Shown: positions 7,296 through 16,503, counted from the stretch's first letter. The stretch is 39,370 nt of DNA from Thermohalobaculum sp039030915 (GCA_039030915.1 JBCCDG010000026.1:1-39370); one strand, 5' to 3'. Program-made: numbers and translations. Notes: generated by a model from the sequence alone, not told the origin.

Positions 7296-8198
7296 TCAGC
7301 GCCGCCCGCCAAACAGGCGCGAGACGAGCCCGGCGCTCCGCGACGCGCCGCCGCTCTTCTTCGCCTGCAGGCTCTCTGAGTCGATCCCCGCCCCCGGGGG
7401 CACGATCAACACGACGGGCTGGCGTGGCCGCATGAAACGGTCCGCGAGGCGGACGACCGCGGGTTCCTCCAGCGCGGGATGCGGCAGCGCTTCGTAGTCT
7501 TCGACCCGCTTGCCCTCGATCAACCGCTTGGCCATGCCGCGCGCCAGGGCCTCCGTTGCCGCCGCGCTCACGGGCGCCGGCGCCACCTCGATCTCGCGCC
7601 CGCAGAAGGGCCTGAGGCCGAAGCTCATGGTGCCCCGCATGTCGTCGCCGCCGGCACGCGAACCCTTGATCTCCGCCAGCGAGTACCAAAGATCGAAGGG
7701 CGGCTTGCCCTGCATGACGCCGTCGGCCGCGGCGTCCATCTCCTCGGCGGTACGCAGACGCCAGCTTTCGGTCCAGAAGGCGAGGAGCGAAGGCGCATCG
7801 CGCATCACCTGCGCGGTGACGAGCGTCAGGAGCGCGCTGAAGGCAAGGGCGATCTCGGCCTTGGCCTCCGCTTGTTCCTCCCCCTCGATGTCGGGCCACT
7901 CCGAGCTCAGCATCGCATAGGCCACCTGAGCCCGCGCCGCGGGTTCGGGATCGATGTCCTCCATAAGGCGGAGGGGCGGCATGAGCTGCTCGGTAGGGTA
8001 AGGTGCGTTCACGACGCTGATCTGAACGGTCGCGCCATCGACGCTGACGGTATGCGGCGTGCCGCTGCCTGCCTCAGCCTGCTTGCCCCGCACGCGCCCG
8101 ATGCCGGGAAAGCGCGCGCTCAGCGCCGCGGCGAAATCCATCGCATCCGGCGACCAGGCGCCGTTAAGTAGCACATAGGCTTCGATGCGAGTCGGCAT
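7296..8198 (-). CDS. DUF4261 domain protein
   Basis: The roughly 300-residue protein looks cytoplasmic, without signal peptide or membrane segment. It matches the pattern of DUF4261 proteins: a middle region rich in acidic helices and a C-terminal stretch with MSFGLRPFCGREIEVAPAP, typical of the family's last domain. It ends in a basic tail (SRLFGGRR). I prefer the ATG at 8198, which has GGAG 5 nt upstream; an ATG at 8213 is also possible. Function is unknown. It sits downstream of argG on the same strand with a 120-nt gap and immediately upstream of the VOC gene. Confidence 0.65.
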   Translation of the reverse strand: MPTRIEAYVLLNGAWSPDAMDFAAALSARFPGIGRVRGKQAEAGSGTPHTVSVDGATVQISVVNAPYPTEQLMPPLRLMEDIDPEPAARAQVAYAMLSSEWPDIEGEEQAEAKAEIALAFSALLTLVTAQVMRDAPSLLAFWTESWRLRTAEEMDAAADGVMQGKPPFDLWYSLAEIKGSRAGGDDMRGTMSFGLRPFCGREIEVAPAPVSAAATEALARGMAKRLIEGKRVEDYEALPHPALEEPAVVRLADRFMRPRQPVVLIVPPGAGIDSESLQAKKSGGASRSAGLVSRLFGGRR

Positions 8199-8318
8199 TT
8201 CCGCTCCGGTCATTCCCCGTTCGCGATATCGCACCGCCGGCGCGAGGACGAAAGCCCCCCGGTTCGCCAGAAGCCACGATTTCGCCCGATTGTGCTCGCG
8301 TCGCGGCGCGGTGCAGGG

Positions 8319-9530
8319 CTAGCGGCGGTTACGCGCGGCGAGGAGGCGTAGACGGAGCGCGTTGAGCCTGATGAAGCCCTCCGCGTCCTTCTGGTCGTAG
8401 GCGCCGGCGTCATCCTCAAAGGTGACGTGGCTTTCGGAATAGAGGCTCTGATCCGAGCGCCGACCGATCACACTCGCCTGCCCCTTGTAGAGCTTGACGG
8501 TGACGGTGCCGCTCACATGGCGCTGGCTGTGGTCGATGGCGGCCTGAAGCATCTCACGCTCCGGGCTGAACCAGTAACCGTTGTAGACGAGCTCCGCATA
8601 GCGCGGCATCAGCTCGTCCTTGAGATGCATGGCCCCGCGGTCGAGCGTCAGGCTTTCGATGCCCCTGTGCGCGGCCAGCCAGATGGTGCCGCCCGGCGTC
8701 TCGTAGATGCCGCGGGACTTCATGCCCACATAGCGCCCCTCCACGAGATCGAGGCGGCCGATGCCGTGCCTGCCGCCAAGCTCGTTGAGCCGCGTCAGCA
8801 TCGCGGCCGGGCTCAGCGTCTCGCCATTCACGCTCACCGGGTCGCCCGCCTCGAAACTGATCTCGATGATCTCGGCGGTGTCGGGCGCCTCTTCGGGATG
8901 GACCGTGCGCTGGTAGACGTAGTCGGGTGCCGGCTCGTTCGGATCCTCCAATACTTTGCCCTCGGAGGAGGTGTGCAGGAGATTCGCATCGACCGAGAAA
9001 GGCGCCTCGCCGCGCTTGTCCTTGGGCACCGGCACCTGATGCAGCTCAGCCCATTCGATGAGCCGCGTGCGCGAGGTGAGGTCCCAGTCCCGCCAGGGCG
9101 CGATAACCTTGATGTCGGGCTCCAGCGCATAGGCCGAGAGCTCGAAGCGCACCTGGTCGTTTCCCTTCCCGGTCGCGCCATGGGCGACGGCGTCCGCCCC
9201 CGTCTCCCGCGCGATCTCGACAAGGCGCTTGGAGATCAGCGGACGGGCGATGGAGGTGCCGAGGAGGTATTGCCCCTCATAGAGCGCGTTGGCGCGAAAC
9301 ATCGGCATGCAGAAGTCGCGCACGAACTCCTCGCGAAGATCCTCGATGTAGATGGCCTTGGCGCCCATCATCTCGGCCTTGGCGCGCGCCGGTTCCAGCT
9401 CCTCGCCCTGGCCGAGATCGGCCGTGAAGGTCACGACCTCGCAGCCCTTCTCGACCATCAGCCATTTCAGGATGATCGACGTATCAAGCCCGCCCGAATA
9501 GGCGAGAACGACCTTCTTGGGACTGGTCAT
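8319..9530 (-). CDS. argG: Argininosuccinate synthase
   Basis: The 403-residue protein joins citrulline and aspartate with ATP hydrolysis to AMP, giving argininosuccinate in arginine synthesis. The N-terminus has the PP-loop AYSGGLDTSIIL (about 10-21), and the family blocks GATGKGNDQVRFE, APWRDWDL, SVDANLLHTSSEG and GIYETPGGTIW are all present. Length is normal. The ATG at 9530 is preceded by a GAGGAG site about 9 nt upstream. It is divergent from the hydroxylase-like gene with a 260-bp spacer, which probably holds promoters for both. No arginine repressor site could be recognised. Confidence 0.98.
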   Translation of the reverse strand: MTSPKKVVLAYSGGLDTSIILKWLMVEKGCEVVTFTADLGQGEELEPARAKAEMMGAKAIYIEDLREEFVRDFCMPMFRANALYEGQYLLGTSIARPLISKRLVEIARETGADAVAHGATGKGNDQVRFELSAYALEPDIKVIAPWRDWDLTSRTRLIEWAELHQVPVPKDKRGEAPFSVDANLLHTSSEGKVLEDPNEPAPDYVYQRTVHPEEAPDTAEIIEISFEAGDPVSVNGETLSPAAMLTRLNELGGRHGIGRLDLVEGRYVGMKSRGIYETPGGTIWLAAHRGIESLTLDRGAMHLKDELMPRYAELVYNGYWFSPEREMLQAAIDHSQRHVSGTVTVKLYKGQASVIGRRSDQSLYSESHVTFEDDAGAYDQKDAEGFIRLNALRLRLLAARNRR

Positions 9531-9790
9531 GACGGCATGCTCCTCGCATCGAGATCGAGGCGCGCTCTACGGCATCGGTCGGGCGCTCACAAGTCCGAGA
9601 CCGGAGGCCGTCGCACCGCCGGCAACTTCTTCGGGAATATCTTTCGCCCCTGCTCGTTCTACGGGAGCCGACGCCTGATGTGGCGGCGTGACGGTTCAGG
9701 CGGGCGGGTGCAGGCCTCCGCCCGATCCTCGTGCCGCGATGGAGGCGAGGCAGACCGACAATCCGACCGCCCGCAAAAAGGGAGACCACC
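9531..9790. other. Divergent intergenic region, argG / hydroxylase
   Basis: This 260-bp spacer should hold the promoters of argG (minus) and of the Asp/Asn hydroxylase-like gene (plus). A GGGAG ribosome binding site precedes the plus-strand ATG at 9791. I could not identify convincing -35/-10 hexamers, operators or RNA structures. Confidence 0.4.
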
Positions 9791-10363
9791 ATGAAGCACT
9801 TCAAGCGCCTCCGCGAGCGCATCGACCCGCGTCCATTCCTCGAAGAGATCGAGGGGATCGACGGCGCGTGGGACGACGCGACCGGCCGGCAGGAGAAGAT
9901 CGCCGTGCAGCGCGAGGCTTTGGCCATTCCGCTCCGCGGCCTCAGGAAATCCGCCATTAACGGCCGCAAGCGGCGCGACGTTCACGAGAGCCGCTGGACC
10001 ACGGGTTCCGTCCGCTTCCCGGTGGCGCGAACGTTCCTCGACAGGATCGCGGCCGAAGAGGCGTGCGAACTCGGCCGCGCGAAGATCGTATGCCTGAAGG
10101 CAGGCAAGCGCGTTTATCCACATATCGATCGGGGCGAGTACTACCGCGTGCGCGGACGCTATCACTTCGTCCTGCGCTCGAGCGCGGGTTCGTGGATGAA
10201 GGCCGGCGACGAGGAAGTCCGCATGGCCGAGGGCGAGCTCTGGTGGTTCGACAACAACGCGACGCATGAAGCGCATAACGACGGGGATGAGGATCGCATC
10301 CACATGATCTTCGACATGCTGCCGCTCATTCTGCGCGACACGGTCTACGCCGAAGCGAGCTGA
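9791..10363 (+). CDS. Aspartyl/asparaginyl beta-hydroxylase family protein
   Basis: The 190-residue protein contains the Asp/Asn hydroxylase (PF05118) double-stranded beta-helix. Candidate iron ligands are His111 in YPHID and His159 or His162 in NNATHEAH. RGRYHFVLRS (121-130) and GELWWFDNNATH (148-159) match the family pattern for 2-oxoglutarate-dependent hydroxylases. The ATG at 9791 with an upstream GGGAG site is preferred over an earlier in-frame ATG at 9731. It lacks the accessory domains of animal enzymes. Target is unknown; bacterial relatives include lipid and amino-acid hydroxylases. It converges with the lipoprotein hydrolase gene across a strong hairpin. Confidence 0.85.
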   Translation: MKHFKRLRERIDPRPFLEEIEGIDGAWDDATGRQEKIAVQREALAIPLRGLRKSAINGRKRRDVHESRWTTGSVRFPVARTFLDRIAAEEACELGRAKIVCLKAGKRVYPHIDRGEYYRVRGRYHFVLRSSAGSWMKAGDEEVRMAEGELWWFDNNATHEAHNDGDEDRIHMIFDMLPLILRDTVYAEAS

Positions 10364-10377
10364 CGCACGCCGTCCCC

Positions 10378-10409
10378 GCGGGCGGCCGTGATCATCGCCG
10401 GCCGCCCGC
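10378..10409. terminator. Bidirectional hairpin between convergent genes
   Basis: GCGGGCGGCC at 10378-10387 pairs perfectly with GGCCGCCCGC at 10400-10409 across a 12-nt loop. It lies in the 66-bp gap between convergent stops at 10363 and 10430, where a shared terminator is expected. No T-run follows on either strand, so it would be a non-canonical or Rho-assisted terminator. Confidence 0.5.
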
Positions 10410-10429
10410 AACGGCGGGCCACGGAAGGC

Positions 10430-11449
10430 TCAGGAACCCGCACCGGCCCGCCGCTCGAGGGCGATGGCCTGGGCAAAGCCCGCCACGTCGCGCCAGACGG
10501 CGACAGCGTTGAGGTCGCGGAAGAGGAGGTGCCAGCCGTCCGGATAGCGGATCGTGCCGCGCCCGCCAGGCAGACGCTCGAAGACCGCCGCAGTCCTCGC
10601 CTCGGGCACGATCTGGTCCTTCGCCCCGAGCAGCAGCATCGTCGGCAGGCGCACCCGCTCAGCCGCACCGGCGGCGGCATCCGTCACGCGCACGAGGCCG
10701 AAGAGCTCACGCGCCGAAGGTCGGCCGAGATAGTAGGGATCGCGCGACAAGGCGCGCAGCGCCTCGATATTGTCGCTCGCCTGGATGCGCACCACGCCCT
10801 CGCCCGTGAACCGCTTCTCGGGCGCGACGGTCGCCGCGAGCCAGGCGGCGAGGCGGTGGAACGGGTTGAGCTTGCGCCCACCCCAGATCGCAGGCGCGGC
10901 GAGCACCAGCCCATCCGCCCGCAGACCGCCATCGGCTCGGCCAGGATCGGCCGCCGCAAGCGCGACGCCGCCACCCATGGAGTGACCGACGACAATGAGC
11001 GGCAGGGTCGGGTGGCGCCCGCGCAGGAACGCCGACATCGCTACCGCGTCTTCGGCCAAACCCTCGGCACCGGGCCAGCGGCCGCGCGTTTCCCCCCGGC
11101 CGAAGCCGCGCTGGTCCGGCGCATAGGTCACGATACCGCCTGCGGCCCAGCTTTCGGCCGCGCTCGAATAGGTGGAGGCGCCGTAGTCCCCATAGCCGTG
11201 CAGCGCGAGTATGACGGCACGAGGCGCGCCGGACGGGCGCCAGCGCGCGGTCGGCAAGCGTGCGCCATCCGCCGCCGGCAACGTGAGCGCGACCTCTCTC
11301 GGTGCAGGCGCATCGCCGGCGGGCACGGTCCCCTCGGCAGCAGTTCCGTCAGGCAGCGGCCCACCGGCCGCACAGGCCGCAAGAAGACCGAGCGCGCCGA
11401 GGAGCGCCGACCATGCGGCCACGCGCCCGGAAATCGCCCGCCCGATCAT
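10430..11449 (-). CDS. Lipoprotein alpha/beta hydrolase (monoacylglycerol lipase-like)
   Basis: The 339-residue protein begins with a signal peptide ending in a lipobox (GLLAAC, Cys26), so it is predicted to be anchored in the cell envelope. The hydrolase domain has the oxyanion region ALHGYGDYG, the nucleophile elbow GHSMGG with Ser157, an acidic residue in LLLGAKDQIVP and a catalytic-type His in YPDGWHLLF. This matches serine hydrolases of the monoacylglycerol lipase type; the real substrate is unknown. The ATG at 11449 overlaps the TGA of the glycosylase-like gene by 4 nt and gives the signal peptide, so it is preferred to the open frame's earlier start. Confidence 0.85.
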   Translation of the reverse strand: MIGRAISGRVAAWSALLGALGLLAACAAGGPLPDGTAAEGTVPAGDAPAPREVALTLPAADGARLPTARWRPSGAPRAVILALHGYGDYGASTYSSAAESWAAGGIVTYAPDQRGFGRGETRGRWPGAEGLAEDAVAMSAFLRGRHPTLPLIVVGHSMGGGVALAAADPGRADGGLRADGLVLAAPAIWGGRKLNPFHRLAAWLAATVAPEKRFTGEGVVRIQASDNIEALRALSRDPYYLGRPSARELFGLVRVTDAAAGAAERVRLPTMLLLGAKDQIVPEARTAAVFERLPGGRGTIRYPDGWHLLFRDLNAVAVWRDVAGFAQAIALERRAGAGS

Positions 11450-12072
11450 CCCACAAGCGCCGCCACACGCGCGCGCAGCTCCGGCAGAACCTCGGCCTCG
11501 AACCATGGATTGCGATTCAGCCAGGCGGTGTTGCGCCAGCTCGGATGCGGCAGAGGCAGGATACCGGCCGGGCTCTCGCGCCAGGCGGCGACGCGCGCGG
11601 TCAGCCCGCCCTTGGGCGCAGGACCCAGATGCCAGCGCTGCGCATACTGCCCGATGGCGAGCGTCAGCCCGATATTCGGCAGGAGCGCCAGCATCGATGC
11701 CCGCCAGGTCTCGGCGCAGACAGCCGGCGGCGGGAGGTCCCCGCCCTTGGCATCGTAGCCGGGAAAGCAGAAGCCCATCGGCACGATGGCGATCCGGCGC
11801 GCGTCATAGAAGATATCCCGCCCGATGCCGAGCCAGTCACGCAAACGCTCACCCGACGGGTCGTCGAAGGGCAGGCCCGACCGGTGCGCCCGCATCCCCG
11901 GCGCCTGGCTGGCGATCAGCAGCCTCGCGCGCGGATCGAGCTGGAAGATCGGGCGGGGATCGTGCCGCGTCTCCGTTCCCGCGAAGCGCTGCGAGCAGAT
12001 CCGACAGGCCCGCAGTCGCGCGGGGACCGCACCGGGCGCGATCGTCTCGGCCGTGCGCGTCTCAACCCTCAT
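11446..12072 (-). CDS. Uracil-DNA glycosylase superfamily protein, probable Fe-S type
   Basis: This 208-residue protein has the UDG-fold pattern: LLIASQAPGMRAHRSGLPFDD (51-71) carries the catalytic-loop and substrate-pocket positions, and LPLPHPSWRN near the C-terminus gives the HPS DNA-binding motif. Four cysteines, Cys23, Cys26, Cys102 and Cys119 (C-x2-C and C-x16-C), are spaced much like the 4Fe-4S ligands of family 4/5 glycosylases. The ATG at 12072 overlaps the TerB-like gene by 11 nt; the open frame reads further upstream but antisense-like. The role would be removal of uracil or another damaged base. Activity is inferred from motifs only. Confidence 0.75.
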   Translation of the reverse strand: MRVETRTAETIAPGAVPARLRACRICSQRFAGTETRHDPRPIFQLDPRARLLIASQAPGMRAHRSGLPFDDPSGERLRDWLGIGRDIFYDARRIAIVPMGFCFPGYDAKGGDLPPPAVCAETWRASMLALLPNIGLTLAIGQYAQRWHLGPAPKGGLTARVAAWRESPAGILPLPHPSWRNTAWLNRNPWFEAEVLPELRARVAALVG

Positions 12073-12532
12073 CGACCCCGAGCCGCTCCGCGACACGCTG
12101 GCGCGCAAGCCCGGCATCGCGATCCTCGACATAGAGGAGCCCGCAGAGCTTGCGCACCAGGGCGCTTTCCTCGTGGCTGCGCTCACCATCCGCATAGGCA
12201 ACCTCCCAGACCGCCTCGATGATCGCGATCCGGTCCTCGAAAGGCACGGCATTCTTGATCGCGCTCGTAAAGCGCTGAAGGCCGGCGGCGTTCGCCTCGT
12301 CGGTCTCGGCCTCGGCGCGAAGCGCTGCAGCATCCGCCGCGCCGAGCCCGTAGCGGCCCATCAGCACCCGGTCGATATCGCCCCTCTCCTCAGCATCGTA
12401 TTGCCCGTCCGCGCGGGCTGCATGCACCAGGATGACCGCGAGCGCATCACGCGCGTCGCGTGCCTCTAGGCGGGCGGGCGGGCCGTCCGACCCGGTGATT
12501 TTCTTCATGATACGGTCCAGCATGCTGGCCAT
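12062..12532 (-). CDS. TerB-like family protein
   Basis: The roughly 156-residue protein is mainly helical and acidic. It resembles the TerB/tellurite-resistance co-chaperone domain: VILVHAARADGQYDAEE is the characteristic first acidic motif and EVAYADGERSHEESALV the second, each resembling a metal-binding DG..E loop. Family roles are unclear. Starts at 12532, 12523 or 12508 are all possible, since no good ribosome binding site is visible. It leads a minus-strand chain with the glycosylase-like and lipoprotein hydrolase genes and is divergent from kdsA. Confidence 0.75.
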   Translation of the reverse strand: MASMLDRIMKKITGSDGPPARLEARDARDALAVILVHAARADGQYDAEERGDIDRVLMGRYGLGAADAAALRAEAETDEANAAGLQRFTSAIKNAVPFEDRIAIIEAVWEVAYADGERSHEESALVRKLCGLLYVEDRDAGLARQRVAERLGVDEG

Positions 12533-12632
12533 ATAGCGGAGGGCGGCGGCAACCGGAAGGCGGGCCGTGACGCGCCGCCGCATCTCGTCTAGAAGGGCGA
12601 CATTCCTCCGATCGGCCGAGAGAGAAGCGCCC

Positions 12633-13496
12633 TTGGATCAGCCCGTCAGCCCCGCCGGGAGCCAGCGCCCGCCCGCCATCGCAGTCCGCATCGGCGACGC
12701 GGTCTTCGCCAATGACGCTCCCGCCGCGCTCATCGCAGGGCCCTGCCAGGCGGAAAGCGCGACGCATGCCGTCGATATCGCGGGCGCACTCAGGGAAATG
12801 GGCGCCGCCAATGGTATGGGCGTTGTCTTCAAGGCGAGCTTCGACAAGGCCAACCGCACCTCGCTCGGCGGCAAGCGCGGCCTCGGGATCGACGAAGGGC
12901 TGGCCGTGCTCGCCGCGGTCAAGAAGGCGACCGGCCTGCCAGTCATTACGGATGTTCATCTGCCCGAGCAGTGCGCGCAGGTCGCGGAAGTGGTCGATGC
13001 CCTTCAGATACCTGCCTTTCTCTGCCGCCAGACTGACCTTCTGCTGGCCGCCGGCGAGACGGGGCTTCCCGTCAACGTCAAGAAAGGCCAGTTCCTGGCG
13101 CCCTGGGACATGACCAACGTCGCTGCCAAGATCGCGAGCACCGGTAACGGGCGCATCATGCTCTGCGAGCGGGGAACGAGCTTCGGCTACAACACGCTGG
13201 TCGTCGACATGCGCGGGCTTCCGCAGATGGCGGCAACGGGCTACCCGGTCGTCTTCGACGCGACGCATTCCGTGCAGCAGCCTGGCGGGCTCGGCGGCGC
13301 GTCTGGCGGGCAGCGGGAGTTCGCCCCGGTGCTGGCTCGTGCCGCCGCGGCAATCGGTGTCGCCGGCTGGTTCATAGAATGCCACCCGGACCCGGACCAC
13401 GCCCCCTCCGACGGGCCCAACATGATCCCGATGGACGCTATGCCCGCCTTTATCGCCCGCCTCGCCGCCTTCGACCGGCTTGCCAAGAGCGCCTGA
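12633..13496 (+). CDS. kdsA: 3-deoxy-8-phosphooctulonate synthase, metal-dependent type
   Basis: This 287-residue enzyme condenses arabinose-5-phosphate and phosphoenolpyruvate to Kdo-8-phosphate for LPS core synthesis. VFKASFDKANRTS and PVITDVH are clear family blocks. Cys38 in AGPCQAES stands where metal-dependent enzymes (Aquifex type) have their metal-binding cysteine and the E. coli enzyme has Asn. The other expected ligands are the His in DATHSVQQPGG, the Glu in FIECHPDP and the Asp in SDGPN. The TTG at 12633 gives the usual N-terminus; a purine-rich GAGAGAAG precedes it. The next gene follows after 38 nt. Confidence 0.95.
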   Translation: MDQPVSPAGSQRPPAIAVRIGDAVFANDAPAALIAGPCQAESATHAVDIAGALREMGAANGMGVVFKASFDKANRTSLGGKRGLGIDEGLAVLAAVKKATGLPVITDVHLPEQCAQVAEVVDALQIPAFLCRQTDLLLAAGETGLPVNVKKGQFLAPWDMTNVAAKIASTGNGRIMLCERGTSFGYNTLVVDMRGLPQMAATGYPVVFDATHSVQQPGGLGGASGGQREFAPVLARAAAAIGVAGWFIECHPDPDHAPSDGPNMIPMDAMPAFIARLAAFDRLAKSA

Positions 13497-13534
13497 GCCG
13501 CACGCCCCTGTTCGCACGAGATAACGAGGACATC

Positions 13535-15037
13535 ATGAGCCTGCCCGCGCCCCGACAGAGCGTCGAGGAGAACACCTGGGACAGTCTCTGGCTGCCCATG
13601 ATCAAGCCCACCGGCTTTCGCGAATACGATGCGCGCTGGCGGTATCCGCAGGAGATCAACCTCCTCGGCATGCAGGCGCTGGGGCTCGGGCTCGCCACGC
13701 AGCTGCATGAGGCCGGGTTGCCGCCCGTTGTCGCGGTCGGCAACGACTACCGCTCCTATTCGCTCGCCATCAAGCAGGCGCTCACCCTCGGACTCGTCAC
13801 GGGCGGGGCGGAGGTGCACGATATCGGGCCCTGCATCACGCCGATGGCCTATTTCGCGCAGTTCGACCTCGGCGCGCAGGCTGTTGCCATGGTCACCGCC
13901 TCCCACAACCCCAATGGCTGGACGGGCGTCAAGATGGGCATGGAGCGCCCGCTCACCCACGGACCGGATGAGATGGCCCGCCTCCGAGACATCGTGCTCA
14001 ACGGCACGGGCGTGATGCGCGACGGCGGCAGGATGGTCCGCGCAGAAGGTGTTTTCGAGCGCTACATCGACGACCTGGCAGGCAACTTCCGCATGTCCCG
14101 GCCCCTCCGCGTGGTCTGCGCCACCGGCAATGGCACGGCCTCCGCCTTTGCGCCGGCGGTGCTGCGTCGCATCGGCGTCGAGGTGATCGAGAGCCATAAC
14201 GCGCTCGACTATACCTTCCCGAACTACAACCCGAACCCCGAAGACATGGCGATGCTGCACGACATGGCCGCCACGTTGCGCGAGACCGGGGCAGACCTCG
14301 CGCTCGGCTTCGACGGTGACGGGGACCGCTGCGGAGTGGTGGACGATGAAGGCGAGGAGATCTTCGCGGACAAGGTCGGCGTGATCATGGCCCGCGATCT
14401 CATCAAGCTCCACCCCGGCGCGACTTTCGTGGCGGACGTCAAATCGACCGGCCTCTTCGCGTCCGACCCCGCGCTGATCGAAGGCGGCGCCAAGGCGGAT
14501 TACTGGAAGACCGGCCACAGCCACATGAAGCGCCGCGTGCATGCGCTCGGGGCGCTCGCAGGCTTCGAGAAGTCCGGCCACTACTTCCTCGCGCCTCCTA
14601 TCGGGAAGGGCTACGACGACGGCATGCGCGTCGCTGTCGAGCTCTGCAAGCTCCTGGACCGCAACCCCAACGCCAGGTTCTCCGATCTCAGAAAGGCGCT
14701 CCCGGTCGTGCACAACACGCCCACGATGAGCCCCTTCTGCCCGGACGAGGAAAAGTATGGCGTCATCGAACGGCTGCAGGCGCGGCTCGTGGCGATGGGC
14801 GACGCGGGCGAAAGCCTGGGCCCGCGCCGCATCGCCGAGGTCGTGACAGTCAACGGTGCGCGCGTGATGTTGGATAACGGCGCTTGGGCCCTGGTGCGCG
14901 CCTCCTCCAATACTCCCAACCTCGTCGTCGTCTGCGAAAGCCCCGAGAGCCGGCAGGAGCTGCGCGCGATCTTCGAGGCTATCGACGCCGTGATCCGCGG
15001 CGAGCCGAGCGTGGGCGACTACGATCAGACCTTCTGA
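13535..15037 (+). CDS. Phosphomannomutase/phosphoglucomutase
   Basis: The 500-residue alpha-D-phosphohexomutase interconverts hexose-6-phosphate and hexose-1-phosphate through a phosphoserine. That serine is Ser123 in TASHNPNGW. The Mg-binding loop DGDGDRCG starts at Asp260, the sugar-specificity loop FEKSGH is present, and RASSNTPNL near the end is the phosphate-binding loop. The ATG at 13535 has a GAGGA site just upstream. It follows kdsA closely and could supply mannose-1-phosphate or glucose-1-phosphate to galU and the glycosyltransferase nearby. Sugar preference cannot be read from the sequence. Confidence 0.93.
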   Translation: MSLPAPRQSVEENTWDSLWLPMIKPTGFREYDARWRYPQEINLLGMQALGLGLATQLHEAGLPPVVAVGNDYRSYSLAIKQALTLGLVTGGAEVHDIGPCITPMAYFAQFDLGAQAVAMVTASHNPNGWTGVKMGMERPLTHGPDEMARLRDIVLNGTGVMRDGGRMVRAEGVFERYIDDLAGNFRMSRPLRVVCATGNGTASAFAPAVLRRIGVEVIESHNALDYTFPNYNPNPEDMAMLHDMAATLRETGADLALGFDGDGDRCGVVDDEGEEIFADKVGVIMARDLIKLHPGATFVADVKSTGLFASDPALIEGGAKADYWKTGHSHMKRRVHALGALAGFEKSGHYFLAPPIGKGYDDGMRVAVELCKLLDRNPNARFSDLRKALPVVHNTPTMSPFCPDEEKYGVIERLQARLVAMGDAGESLGPRRIAEVVTVNGARVMLDNGAWALVRASSNTPNLVVVCESPESRQELRAIFEAIDAVIRGEPSVGDYDQTF

Positions 15038-15172
15038 CCCAGGCGCGTCGCGCAGTCGCGATATCGCTGCCGTCTCGCGCGCGGATGTTCTCATTATGTT
15101 CATCGCTCCCGCCCTACGCTGACGTGGGTGGGCACGGGCGCGCAGCCATTCGGCGGAAGATGTGGATAGTAG

Positions 15173-16486
15173 TCACGATCGTGTGGCGCCAACCTTTTCG
15201 AGCACCTCTTCGAGGCGGGCGAAGTGGCTGTCCCAGCGCGGTCGCCGCCATTCCGCCAGCCTCGCAAGCTGTGCGTTGCGGCGGGGGGAGCCGGGCCGGG
15301 CGTAGTCCCTGATCGCGGCCAGCCAACCGGGTCCGTCCTGCGGCGCCAGCCATTCAGGCACGTCGCCGCCAAGCTCACGCAGCGCAGGCAGATCGGCGGC
15401 GATCACCGGCACACCGGCTGCCAAGGCCTCGCCGAGGGGCAGTCCATAGCCTTCGGCGAAGCTGGGGAAGAGCAGCGCCCGCGCCTCAGCGAGGAGAGCG
15501 GCCACCGCATCGTCGCCGAGGTCGCGATGCTCGAAGACGGTCCTGCCGACGGTCTCCGAACGGTCCAGCATCGCGATTGCTTGCTCGGCCGACCATCCAC
15601 GACGTCCGACGATGTGCAGATGCGGCGCGGGGCCGGAGGCGACATCCTCCGTCAGTCCGCGCCACAGCATCAGCGTGAGCAGATGGTTCTTTCGGCCCTC
15701 GATCGTGCCGAGCTGCACGAAATGCCCTGCGCCACCGGGTTGCGACGCGGTCGGAGCGATGGCGCGGGGCGCTGCGGGCGCCTCCACCCCGAGTCTCAGC
15801 ACATCGCCGGGCGGGAGGGGGCGCTTCCGGAGTTCCGCATACGCCGTTACGCCGCGGGCAGTCGCCTTGGAATTATAGAGATGCCGGTCCGCCGCCAGCG
15901 CGGCATCCAGACGCGTGCTGAACCGGCGCGCCGCCTCGGGCCGCGCGAACTCGGGATGCGTGATCGGGATAAGGTCGTGGATCAGCACCACGCTCCGAAG
16001 TCCCGCCGCGGAGAGGGCCACAAGCAGAGGCCCCGAAAGGTTCTCATGCCCCGTGTTGAGCCAGATGCCGCCCTCGGGAAAATGAGCCGTGAGCGCCTTC
16101 GTCAGGCCCCGGCCCCGCATCGGCGCGGTGATGCGCGAAAGCCTCCGCATCGCCGCCTCCGCGCGCCGTGGCGCCTCTGCGCGCCACGGCTGCAGTCGCG
16201 CTGAGAGATCGAGTGACGCCTGCCCCTTCACCAGCATATCGGCCATGGCCTGCGCAGCATCCGGCGGCACGAAATGAAGCCGTGCGCCGAACGCCCCGGC
16301 GCCGTCCCGCCCCTCGCCGCCGATACGACCGACAAGCCACGCGCCGCCCGGCCGGTTGACGGCCCAGTTGACATAGGCGCGTTCGACGCGGTCGATGCCC
16401 GTGGGGCGAGCGACGGCGGCACGCATCAAGCTGCGCGTGATATCGAGAACCAGCGGCGGGACCCCTGCCCCACCACCGCGCTTCAT
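15173..16486 (-). CDS. Glycosyltransferase, GT4-like
   Basis: The 437-residue protein has a GT-B fold. The C-terminal donor-binding domain shows FVQLGTIEGRKNH (start of the nucleotide-sugar domain), HIVGRRGW, and the GT4 signature FPSFAEGYGLPLGEALAAGVPVIAAD with the conserved E-x7-E pair. The N-terminal half holds VLDITRSL and SVVLIHDLIPITHPEF. No membrane segment is evident. It lies 17 nt after galU on the same strand, so UDP-glucose or a derived sugar is a reasonable donor guess. Acceptor and product are unknown; cell-surface polysaccharide assembly is inferred from context. Confidence 0.85.
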   Translation of the reverse strand: MKRGGGAGVPPLVLDITRSLMRAAVARPTGIDRVERAYVNWAVNRPGGAWLVGRIGGEGRDGAGAFGARLHFVPPDAAQAMADMLVKGQASLDLSARLQPWRAEAPRRAEAAMRRLSRITAPMRGRGLTKALTAHFPEGGIWLNTGHENLSGPLLVALSAAGLRSVVLIHDLIPITHPEFARPEAARRFSTRLDAALAADRHLYNSKATARGVTAYAELRKRPLPPGDVLRLGVEAPAAPRAIAPTASQPGGAGHFVQLGTIEGRKNHLLTLMLWRGLTEDVASGPAPHLHIVGRRGWSAEQAIAMLDRSETVGRTVFEHRDLGDDAVAALLAEARALLFPSFAEGYGLPLGEALAAGVPVIAADLPALRELGGDVPEWLAPQDGPGWLAAIRDYARPGSPRRNAQLARLAEWRRPRWDSHFARLEEVLEKVGATRS

Positions 16487-16503
16487 GCCATGCAGACCGT
16501 TCC

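Noticed and set aside
13241..15103. Minus-strand open frame of 620 codons
   Set aside because: It is antisense to the phosphohexomutase, whose catalytic Ser and Mg loop are intact on the plus strand.
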